A DNA stretch of 64,000 nt from Lachnospiraceae bacterium AC2012. Its GTDB lineage: Bacteria; Bacillota; Clostridia; Lachnospirales; Lachnospiraceae. Position numbers and translations under genes: made by a program. Location of the stretch: the NCBI GenBank assembly GCA_000702525.1, contig JNIN01000001.1, positions 434,001 through 498,000 on the forward strand. Reading direction: 5' to 3'. Under the pieces are notes generated by a model. That model saw nothing but the letters and a program-made list of their open reading frames with translations. It was not told the origin of the DNA and made no database searches. Below are positions 45,385-51,849 of this stretch, one piece after another. The stretch's first letter is position 1; each line of letters begins with the position of its first letter.

Positions 45385-46188
45385 ATGAGTTTGGATAATT
45401 ACGAAGCATTTAAGGAACAGGTCTTTAAGCTCACTAAGATTGATCTTAGTGCATATAAAGAGAAGCAGATGCGTAGACGTATTGATTCTCTTGTGGCAAA
45501 GCGTAATTGTAAGAGTTATGCAGATTATGTAAAACTTTTGACAACAGATAAGTCTGTGTTTGAAGAGTTTGTAAATTTTTTAACTATCAATGTTTCGGAG
45601 TTTTATCGAAACCCAGAGCAGTGGAAACTTTTGGATCAGGAATTCTTCCCGGAATTGATTAAGAAATTTGGAAAGAATCTTAGAATCTGGAGTGCAGCTT
45701 GCTCGACTGGAGATGAGCCATATTCTTTAGTTATGGCTCTGTCCAGACACCTTGATCTTAGTCAGATTAAGATTATCGCGACAGATTTGGATAAGCAGGT
45801 CATTGCACAGGCAAAGACTGGTTTATATTCTGCGAAGAGTATTGCCAATGTTCCGGATGATCTTAAGAAAAAGTATTTTACTCAGGTGGGAAGTTCATAC
45901 CAGATTTCTGATGAAATCAAATCCAGAGTACAGTTCAAAGAACATAATTTATTGAAGGATCCTTATATTAAGGATTGCGATATGATTGTATGTCGTAATG
46001 TTTTGATTTACTTTACCGAGGAAGCAAAGCATGAAGTGTACAAAAAGTTCGAGGAATCTTTGAAGGAGAATGGTATCCTCTTTATTGGTAGCACAGAACA
46101 GGTTATCGATTATAAAAAGATTGGATATAAGCGTAGATATTCTTTCTTCTATGAGAAAGATGCTGAGACAAAAAGAGCGAATAATTAA
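45385..46188 (+). CDS. cheR: CheR-type chemoreceptor methyltransferase
   Basis: SAM-dependent methyltransferase that methylates Glu side chains of chemoreceptors. 267 residues: N-terminal helical CheR domain (LSAYKEKQMRRRIDSLV), catalytic domain with WSAACSTGDEPYSLVMAL near 97, IIATDLDKQVIAQA, and CRNVLIYF near 201. Complete. No receptor, cheB or flagellar gene is present in the window, so this is an isolated copy after the S1 gene. A terminator follows at 46198. Confidence 0.92.
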   Translation: MSLDNYEAFKEQVFKLTKIDLSAYKEKQMRRRIDSLVAKRNCKSYADYVKLLTTDKSVFEEFVNFLTINVSEFYRNPEQWKLLDQEFFPELIKKFGKNLRIWSAACSTGDEPYSLVMALSRHLDLSQIKIIATDLDKQVIAQAKTGLYSAKSIANVPDDLKKKYFTQVGSSYQISDEIKSRVQFKEHNLLKDPYIKDCDMIVCRNVLIYFTEEAKHEVYKKFEESLKENGILFIGSTEQVIDYKKIGYKRRYSFFYEKDAETKRANN

Positions 46189-46194
46189 AAAAAA

Positions 46195-46232
46195 GAGAAG
46201 GCATTTCGAGTGATTCGAGATGCCTTTCTTTT
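46195..46232 (+). terminator. terminator after cheR
   Basis: AAGGCATTTCGA (46198-46209) folds back on TCGAGATGCCTT (46215-46226, one T-G pair) with a 5-nt loop, then TCTTTT. A group II intron 5' end begins 8 nt beyond the stem. Confidence 0.9.
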
Positions 46233-46234
46233 GT

Positions 46235-46318
46235 GTTTGCGCGCCATGGGCGCGCTCTAACGGGTGAAAGTCCCGAACACGCCCAGATAGTGGGAAGTGT
46301 ATAGCTGAACAGCAAGAC
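46235..46318 (+). mobile_element. group II intron 5' fragment (84 nt)
   Basis: Identical, base for base, to 51850-51933, the first 84 nt of the longer intron downstream. It contains the domain I start GCGCGCCATGGGCGCGC stem and CGGGTGAAAGTCCCG. Identity begins precisely at GTTTGCGCG and stops after AGCAAGAC, beyond which the sequences are unrelated, so only the 5' tip of an intron remains. No matching domain V or VI is found between here and 51.8 kb. Confidence 0.85.
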
Positions 46319-46374
46319 CTGCTAAGAGTTGTCAAGTGATAAATATGAAATTTAGTATATTTGATTTTAGAGCA

Positions 46375-46749
46375 CTACTTCTGGTATGAACGTTCAAGTG
46401 ACTTAATTGTTTTTGTGGTTATACAGTCTTTGTGCCAATAATCTTTGATAAAGTCAATCCATTTTTGGTGACCATCTTTGCGTGGTGTTTTGCCAAACAA
46501 TCCATCAATACCAGGAAATGTTTGATCTGATAAAGCTATGAGATTATTTGTCAAAGCTACTTTAAGTTTGGTGTACTGCGTGAACTGACGGTTGTAGATT
46601 TTAAGAGCCTGACGTAATTCTTCTTCTGGTATATATTCAGGTAAATCAAGCGAATTGTTAAATTCCATTTTATCCGGTGCAGATAGCACATACACGAAAA
46701 GTTCGGTATCATCTGATGCATGTGGTGGATCTTCAGCAAATTTAAACAC
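46375..46749 (-). pseudogene. IS110-family transposase fragment
   Basis: A 124-codon minus-strand open frame resembling the N-terminal half of IS110-type (DEDD) transposases: EYIPEEELRQALKIYNRQF, YTKLKVALTNNLIALSDQTF and PGIDGLFGKTPRKDGHQKW match the region between the RuvC-like catalytic part and the Transposase_20 domain. Full-length proteins have about 400 residues, so both ends are missing. The frame stays open upstream to 46785 but loses similarity near 46.70 kb, where it meets a hydrolase remnant on the other strand. Assigned from remembered family patterns. Confidence 0.65.
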
Positions 46750-46762
46750 TAGTTCCCTTGCT

Positions 46763-47239
46763 TCAACCGCCGTTAGCTTTGCTTATTTGACGAAAGATGA
46801 AGCCGTTGGAAACAATGGAACAGATGCATATATCGCAGCACATGATGCCTGTTTTCCTGGCGATACTTATTATCAGTCTTGTGATCGATGCGTGGCAACT
46901 GCTATTGTATCAAGTGGCGTCGATACAACATATATAAAAGGCTCTACATCTGGGCAATACAAATATCTGACAAAATCTGATCAATGGGAAGAAGTTTCAT
47001 GGTCAGGAACAGTAGATGATTTGCAACCAGGCGATGTTTTAATCATCCAAGGGTCAGAACGAGAAAATTCAGAGCATGGACACACAGTTTTGTATGTCGG
47101 AAACGAAACTGTAAAATCAGTATATTCTGATGCAGATGACAGTAAATGTTTCGTTGAAGCATCTTACGGTGATTATTCTCCATACTGTTCATCATGGCGA
47201 GCTGAATTTACAAATTATCACGTATTTCGTCATAAATAA
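46763..47239 (+). pseudogene. C-terminal remnant of a conjugative-element cell-wall hydrolase
   Basis: About 158 codons ending in a normal stop, resembling the C-terminal peptidase-like domain of hydrolases carried by Gram-positive integrative conjugative elements: STAVSFAYLTKDEAVGNNGT, YYQSCDRCVATAI (candidate Cys), QWEEVSWSGTVDDLQPGDV and HGHTVLYVGNE (candidate His). The frame can be extended upstream to 46655 only by reading antisense through the IS110 fragment, so the N-terminal membrane and lysozyme-like parts are gone. Such enzymes open the wall for conjugation. No signal peptide remains. Confidence 0.65.
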
Positions 47240-47257
47240 AAAAAATACATATAATTT

Positions 47258-47297
47258 TATAGCACCGCTTTACAATATGATAAAGTGGTGCTATACT
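47258..47297 (+). promoter_or_regulatory. promoter embedded in a 38-bp palindrome
   Basis: Promoter TTTACA (47269-47274), 17-bp spacer, TATACT (47292-47297). It is overlaid by an inverted repeat with a 15-bp stem, 47258-47272 with 47281-47295 (outer arms TATAGCACC/GGTGCTATA, one G-T pair) and 8-nt loop. The stem covers half of the -35 and most of the -10. No T run follows, so an operator is more likely than a terminator for the + strand. Confidence 0.7.
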
Positions 47298-47330
47298 ATA
47301 TGTAGTTTATAAGAAAGGAGCCGTGTTAGT

Positions 47331-47519
47331 ATGAAGCAAGAATGGATATCGTTAAATCTACGATTGACGAAAGATCTAAATTCTGCTTGTAAGGAACAGC
47401 AGATGAAACTGCAAAAGTCTACAGGTGAACATATCAGCAAAAACGAATTTATTCGCGAAGCCATTCGTGTTGCATTATGTCATCCTAATGAATTTTTCAA
47501 GGGAGGATCGAACACATGA
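47331..47519 (+). CDS. small ribbon-helix-helix DNA-binding protein
   Basis: 62 residues. The pattern WISLNLRLTKDLNSAC (beta strand then helix) followed by ISKNEFIREAIRVAL fits the Arc/MetJ/CopG ribbon-helix-helix fold, used by small repressors of plasmids, conjugative elements and antitoxins. A GAAAGGAG site lies about 12 nt before the ATG. Its stop overlaps the next ATG by 4 nt, so it leads a small operon. It is the natural candidate to bind the palindrome over its own promoter. Fold and role are inferred from pattern only. Confidence 0.65.
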   Translation: MKQEWISLNLRLTKDLNSACKEQQMKLQKSTGEHISKNEFIREAIRVALCHPNEFFKGGSNT

Positions 47520-48121
47520 AGATCGACACAAAGCCAGAACTAGAGCCGAAGATTGTAAAAATTCCGGTGATTACAGTAGCTCTTATTATTTTGTGTCTCA
47601 TCATATGTATTTTATTCACACAGAATAATTTAGCAGCGAAAGCAAGTTCACAATCGAAGTTGGCAAAATTGCAAGAAAGAAATGAAGAACTGTCTAACAA
47701 ATTGGATGAACTACAAAGTGGCTCAGAGACAGATACATCATCTGAAACAACAGATGTTGATAGTGTGAGCAGTACATCTGACACTATGAATACCTATCTT
47801 GACAATTTATTCAACACAATCATTGCAGAAGAAAATGATAATGCATCTGTAGACGATGTGCAGGCAGCCTATGCAAATCCAAACCAGAACTATTCTTTAT
47901 GGGAGCTATATGCAGGCAACGCGATTACAGAATTCAAGGTATTATCTACAACACGTTCGTATGATTCCGAGATTCCCGTGATGTTATGTGGCTATAATAG
48001 TAATGGTGAAGCTTTGATTTACATTTTTGCAACCTACAATGTAACTGGTAATTACTTACAAGACGCATCATTTGAAGTAACTACTGCAGGTAATGAAGCA
48101 TCAAATCAGCTACATGATTAG
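47516..48121 (+). CDS. membrane-anchored protein of unknown function A
   Basis: 201 residues. Short cytoplasmic N-terminus, a single membrane helix at about 17-37 (VITVALIILCLIICILF), a predicted coiled coil (SKLAKLQERNEELSNKLDEL), a Ser/Thr/Asp linker, then an outer alpha/beta domain of about 120 residues ending in SEIPVMLCGYNSNGEALIYI-type strands. The layout resembles VirB8/TcpC-like conjugation proteins, but no family is recognised. Starts on the overlapping ATGA of the ribbon-helix-helix gene. Probably part of the former mobile element. Confidence 0.6.
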   Translation: MKIDTKPELEPKIVKIPVITVALIILCLIICILFTQNNLAAKASSQSKLAKLQERNEELSNKLDELQSGSETDTSSETTDVDSVSSTSDTMNTYLDNLFNTIIAEENDNASVDDVQAAYANPNQNYSLWELYAGNAITEFKVLSTTRSYDSEIPVMLCGYNSNGEALIYIFATYNVTGNYLQDASFEVTTAGNEASNQLHD

Positions 48122-48140
48122 GCAGAAAGGAGACAGACAC

Positions 48141-48824
48141 ATGATTACAATTAAAGATCAGCCGTACAAAATTCGTCCAAGTGTCGGTGCAAATGTAAAG
48201 GCAATCGCTGGCGTATTTGGCGTGTTCGTGCTTGCAATGGGTATGTCCTTTTTGCTTACACGATTTGATGCAGCTGCAGACATTACGAAATTAACTGCGG
48301 ACAATAAGAACTTAGAGGAACAGATAGACGGTATCGTATCTGACACAAGCTCTACAGCAACTTCTGAGAGCACAACGAGTACGCTGGGTTATGATTTAAA
48401 TCGAGTCAATACGGATACAACAAATTTTCAATCATTTGTTTCTACCTATTTCGATTTCGACGATGCAGAATCAAATGAGAGCGCAACAGAAAGTGCGCGT
48501 AGTTATTTTGCAGATGAAAACGATGCTGTGTTTGAAGACGGTGGTTTGATTGGTAGTTTAGCAAGCAATACCGGGTCTGATGGCACAGTATATGATGAAT
48601 TATCAGCATATGATTTATCTATATCTAGTAGCGCATGTGATGTGTATTTCATCCAGGCTTTAGATAACGGAAATTATCAATATGCAGCTCATGTGACAGT
48701 TGATGTTACCTTGAGTGGTTCATCTACCGCAGAAATCCCAGTCATGTTTTTCTACGAGATGACTGCTGATAATAAGATCACAAACCTAACAGCAGATGTA
48801 GCCACTGGATCTATGGCCGATTAG
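48141..48824 (+). CDS. membrane-anchored protein of unknown function B
   Basis: 227 residues from ATG 48141, behind AAAGGAGA. Same plan as the preceding gene product: basic N-terminus, membrane helix at about 19-40, short coiled coil (ADITKLTADNKNLEEQIDGI), Ser/Thr linker and an outer domain whose last strands read AHVTVDVTLSGSSTAEIPVM and FFYEMTADNK, close in pattern to EIPVM of protein A. The two are likely distant paralogues forming one complex; this is inference. It is 19 nt downstream of gene A. Confidence 0.6.
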   Translation: MITIKDQPYKIRPSVGANVKAIAGVFGVFVLAMGMSFLLTRFDAAADITKLTADNKNLEEQIDGIVSDTSSTATSESTTSTLGYDLNRVNTDTTNFQSFVSTYFDFDDAESNESATESARSYFADENDAVFEDGGLIGSLASNTGSDGTVYDELSAYDLSISSSACDVYFIQALDNGNYQYAAHVTVDVTLSGSSTAEIPVMFFYEMTADNKITNLTADVATGSMAD

Positions 48825-49047
48825 GTGAGATAGAAAGGATAGTAGAATGTTTAAGAAGAAAAACTGACTATCCGCATAGGCAATACAATAAAGAAAATAT
48901 GCAATGCAAAGGGCATTGAAACATAATCTCGGAAGTTAATCGCACAATTCAGGAGTTGTCGAAAAGAAAACTCAAGAGTTGTCCGAATCACAATCGTGTT
49001 ACTTCATCATTTTCGTAAGAAGACACAAAAGACTCCGAAAGGAGAAT
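48825..49047 (+). other. decayed interval with a six-codon gene stub
   Basis: After gene B an AAAGGATAG site precedes ATG 48847, but the frame stops after MFKKKN (TGA at 48865), looking like the start of a third operon gene cut short. The rest contains a repeated GAGTTGTC motif and no supported gene. A new ribosome-binding site AAAGGAG appears at 49038. Confidence 0.4.
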
Positions 49048-49296
49048 ATGGGTAGTGCTAATGAATCAGGTATGACACATGACGAGACCATTGCGGTAAT
49101 TCAAGAAGAGTTGCGCTGCTTTTACGTAGCAATTACAAGAGCTAGGAATCGTCTAGTGTTATTTGAACCAAAGGACGTTTTCACATTCGGATCATTCAAG
49201 AGAGCCGGTCGTACTCTATATATGGACGATAGTACAGTTATGGACTGTGTATCATTAAAACAACTCACTGCATCTGGTGAAGAGAAAGCTATATAA
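49048..49296 (+). pseudogene. UvrD/PcrA-type helicase C-terminal fragment
   Basis: 82-codon frame containing EELRCFYVAITRARNRLVLF, the highly recognisable motif VI of superfamily I helicases of the UvrD/PcrA/Rep or RecB-like group. No Walker A, Walker B or other helicase motif lies upstream, so the ATPase core is gone. An AAAGGAG site and ATG at 49048 precede it, so a short peptide could still be made. The frame is also open from 48979. Confidence 0.7.
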
Positions 49297-49668
49297 GGAT
49301 AGTCTGTATCTTCTGACAAAAAGCAGTGATTAATGTATAGTTGCGGATATACTATACATGTGAGGAGACGGTTTTTATAAATACAATTGACGATTGTATA
49401 AATTTTTAGTAGATGCTAAAATTTATGCAGAGCAAGGTTATCATATTTCCGAAAAGTATAAGAAACGATTATATAGCGCATTTACGTATAAATTGAGATC
49501 TGGCGTAACTATGGAACAACTTATACAGAGGATTCAGTTAGGCATTACTTTTTAGGAATTAAGCCCGCTTCTCATAGCGGGCTATTTCTATGCGATCGCA
49601 TAGGTTTGCTATCGCAAACAAGGTATATTTCAGATTTTTAATTTTGAAAAAAGAAAGGAAACGCGATT
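49297..49668 (+). other. gene-poor interval rich in inverted repeats
   Basis: Contains ATGTATAGT/ACTATACAT (49333-49341 with 49351-49359), ATACAAT/ATTGTAT (49381-49387 with 49393-49399), an open frame of 53 codons with no ATG start (49394-49555, containing EQGYHISEKYKKRLYSAFTY, not recognised, probably a gene tail), then three back-to-back stem-loops at 49562-49619: AGCCCGCT/AGCGGGCT, the 16-bp perfect palindrome CTATGCGATCGCATAG (49588-49603), and GTTTGC/GCAAAC (49604-49619). The first hairpin may terminate the upstream remnant. The remainder shows no gene. Confidence 0.5.
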
Positions 49669-50781
49669 ATGGAATTTTTAAAACAATTGAAGCATGGTGT
49701 AGCAAATATTACTACTATGCTTATTGAAAAATTTGGAAAGAAAAGATTGATGGTTGCTGGTACTGTGATTGCCGTATTATTAGTTGGTTCCGTAAGTTTT
49801 GCAGCTGTTGTAACTTCAGGGGAGCATAGTGCTTCTGACGCTGAAAAGGTGCAGAAAACAAGTACAGGTACAAGTGACGAATCCAATAAAGATTCTACAG
49901 AGGATACAGTCACTGTAGAAACTACAGAAGAAACAGAACCGGAAGTTGTAGTAGACGAAGACGGCTATACGTACACTGACGAAGAAAAGACAATGTACGC
50001 AACAACAACTGTGAATGTACGTCAGAAAGCAAATGGTGAAAGTGAAAAGCTTGGAAGCCTTTCTGCTGGCGACGAAGTTGCTGTAACTGGATATTGCAAT
50101 GAAACTGGATGGATTCGTATCACTTATAATGATGGCGCTGGTTATGTGTCACCAGATTATTTATCGGATGAAAAGCCGGAAGTAACTACTACTGCTACTT
50201 CTACTGGAAGTGGCTCTAGTTCAAAGTCATCTGGTTCTTCAAGTGGATCATCAGCGTCTACTACTGGTACTACATCTACATCAAGTGGCGCGTATTTTGA
50301 TTCATCAAAGGCTCGTGCCTTATTTGATAAAGTCAATGCTGATAGAACAAGTGGTGGAGCATCCTCTTTAAATTGGTCTGATAGTTTATATAATTTTGCT
50401 ATGCAGCGTTGCCAGGCAATTGTATCCGATTATAGTCATAACGGTGCAACATACGGTGAAAATATTTATAAATCCTATAGTAGTGATCCGAACGAATGGT
50501 ATACTGCATTTCGTAATTCATCTGGACATTATAATAACTATATGAGCACATCTTATAATGAAGGTGCTGTTGGCGCATATTATTGCAACGGTTGTTGGTA
50601 TATCTGTGAAGTATTCCATTTTGATCACAGCAGCCCAGACCTTGTAATTCATCGAATAACCACAACTAGTGGTATTGTTGTATGCGCTACTCAGGGTGGT
50701 GAATACTACTGTGAAGATGGCGGCACAGATGAAGCACATATGGCAGCTATCGAGGAAGCTAGACAACTCTATGGATATTAA
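49669..50781 (+). CDS. SH3-CAP domain surface protein
   Basis: 370 residues: cytoplasmic N-terminus, membrane helix or uncleaved signal at about 27-49, an acidic Thr/Glu stretch, one bacterial SH3 domain (about 110-166; TTVNVRQKANGESEKLGSL), a Ser/Gly/Thr linker, and a C-terminal CAP (SCP/PR-1) domain at about 212-330. CAP hallmark residues are present in SDYSHNGATYGENIYKSY and SGHYNNYM. The protein would sit on the outer surface, wall-associated through SH3. CAP proteins have varied functions, so none is assigned. It is the only intact large gene between 49 and 52 kb. Confidence 0.85.
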   Translation: MEFLKQLKHGVANITTMLIEKFGKKRLMVAGTVIAVLLVGSVSFAAVVTSGEHSASDAEKVQKTSTGTSDESNKDSTEDTVTVETTEETEPEVVVDEDGYTYTDEEKTMYATTTVNVRQKANGESEKLGSLSAGDEVAVTGYCNETGWIRITYNDGAGYVSPDYLSDEKPEVTTTATSTGSGSSSKSSGSSSGSSASTTGTTSTSSGAYFDSSKARALFDKVNADRTSGGASSLNWSDSLYNFAMQRCQAIVSDYSHNGATYGENIYKSYSSDPNEWYTAFRNSSGHYNNYMSTSYNEGAVGAYYCNGCWYICEVFHFDHSSPDLVIHRITTTSGIVVCATQGGEYYCEDGGTDEAHMAAIEEARQLYGY

Positions 50782-50783
50782 GA

Positions 50784-50978
50784 CAGATTATTCTTACAGG
50801 AGGAATTCCTTTTAGAGTTTCATTACCTCAGGCACCGGAGGCTATTAATGCGGATCTTATGACGACTGCAGAGATTCATACAAAATTACAGGAAGGCTTT
50901 GAGGATATTGAGGCTGGACGAGTACAGGATGCAAAGACCGCATTTGCAATCACCGGAAAATGCTATGGGGCAGTATAA
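50784..50978 (+). pseudogene. RelB/DinJ-type antitoxin C-terminal remnant
   Basis: Frame reading ILTGGIPFRVSLPQAP, ADLMTTAEIHTKLQEG and FEDIEAGRVQDAKTAF, the typical C-terminal half of RelB/DinJ antitoxins. There is no start codon; the fragment begins right at the stop of the CAP gene, so the DNA-binding ribbon-helix-helix half is missing. After TAF the frame enters toxin DNA out of frame and stops at 50976. The antitoxin end and toxin beginning have thus been deleted together. Confidence 0.75.
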
Positions 50979-51147
50979 CAGAATAGCTGATCGTGTACTT
51001 GAACTTGGCTTCTTCCCAGAGAAATTCAGACTGGTAGACTTTGAACCGGAACGCTCACAAGGGCTTAGACGAATGCTAGTAAATAATTACTCGGTATTTT
51101 ATGTATTCAAGGACGAGACTGTCACGGTAACTAAAGAAAAAATTTTG
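50941..51147 (+). pseudogene. RelE/ParE-family toxin remnant
   Basis: Open frame with LQSPENAMGQYNRIADRVLE, GFFPEKFRLVDFEPE and NYSVFYVFKDETVTV, the middle and end of a RelE/ParE superfamily toxin. The first about 25 residues are absent: the deletion joins antitoxin codons directly to LQSPENA. The normal C-terminal strand after VTVT is also lost, and the frame runs on into the next gene. Toxin activity is unlikely but cannot be excluded. Confidence 0.72.
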
Positions 51148-51460
51148 ATGGATAATTTTAATTTAGCTAAAATCGAAAAACATATCAAAAGGTATCAAGA
51201 ATTTTGTAAAAGATAAAGAAAAAGCAGACATGCTTTTTGACAGACTGGAAAGCAGTATTTCTAGAATCTTGAAATATTCATCAGTTAAGGTGGAATCTAA
51301 CGGAATAGATTTGCTAAAGGGTATGTACGATGATGAAACTTATCATCAGAAAATGGAAAAGGCCGTTGGTGAAAGAGAAAAAACGTTAGAAATTTGCAAA
51401 GAAATGGAAGATGAAGTTGCAATTATTATAAGGGAACTTTATCAAAATAGACATATTTAA
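51148..51460 (+). pseudogene. small hypothetical gene with probable frameshift
   Basis: Two adjoining frames read as one helical protein of about 103 residues if a single T is removed from the TTTT run at 51202-51205: MDNFNLAKIEKHIKRYQEF joins VKDKEKADMLFDRLESSISR and continues to the stop at 51460. As it stands, the first frame stops at 51214-51216. The product would be soluble, charged and mostly alpha-helical. No family is recognised. An internal ATG at 51230 could express only the second part. Confidence 0.45.
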
Positions 51461-51478
51461 ACTTTTATAAAAAAGTAG

Positions 51479-51516
51479 TTGACATATCTGGTGAATGGGA
51501 GTATTCTGACATACTC
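51479..51516 (+). promoter_or_regulatory. xre promoter with overlapping operator
   Basis: Consensus TTGACA (51479-51484), 17-bp spacer, TATTCT (51502-51507). GAGTAT (51499-51504) and ATACTC (51511-51516) form an inverted repeat across the -10, the usual operator layout for an autoregulated repressor. Confidence 0.7.
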
Positions 51517-51591
51517 ACTTGAGGTCAGAGCCCTCGAGGGAGATCCCGGGAAGGTGTAATTATTGTATGTTGTACTATTGGAGGTGTAAAT

Positions 51592-51849
51592 ATGGAATAC
51601 CCTATCATTGATATCCAAGCGGCAGGCCGACGGATTCGACAGCTTCGCATATCTAATCATTACAGTGTCGAAGATGTTTCGGGTTATATGGGCTTTGAAT
51701 CCGTACAGGCTGTTTACAAATGGTAGCGTGGGGAGAGTCTTCCTACTGTAGACAATCTGTATGCGCTTAGCAAATTATTTGGAACGACAATTGAATATAT
51801 CCTAGAAGGTGAAGAAGAGGGCGACGAACAGTCGTCCTCTTCTCATTTA
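51592..51849 (+). pseudogene. Xre-family repressor interrupted by an amber codon
   Basis: Behind GGAGGTG and ATG 51592 the frame encodes an HTH_3 (Cro/CI) domain: AAGRRIRQLRISNHYSVEDV, then YMGFESVQAVYKW, a TAG at 51724-51726, and in the same frame RGESLPTVDNLYALSKLFGT and TIEYILEGEEE. The family has Gln at the stop position (KWQRG), so a single CAG to TAG change explains it. The truncated 44-residue product lacks the end of the HTH fold. The frame runs without a stop into the intron at 51850, so the original 3' end was probably lost too. Confidence 0.85.
51813..51843 (+). terminator. stem-loop 5' of the group II intron
   Basis: 13-bp stem AGAAGAGGGCGAC (51813-51825) with GTCGTCCTCTTCT (51831-51843, one G-T pair), 5-nt loop. 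It lies 6 nt before the intron 5' end and would be the recognition hairpin for insertion. It overlaps xre codons, so it may be a terminator of the original gene. Confidence 0.65.

Noticed and set aside
46655-46762. Upstream in-frame extension of the hydrolase remnant with a possible start at 46655
   Set aside because: This stretch is antisense to the IS110-like frame, has no ribosome-binding site and no signal peptide; it is an accidental open frame.
50399-50766. Minus-strand open frames within the CAP gene
   Set aside because: They are composition-driven shadows of the plus-strand CAP domain, without ribosome-binding sites.
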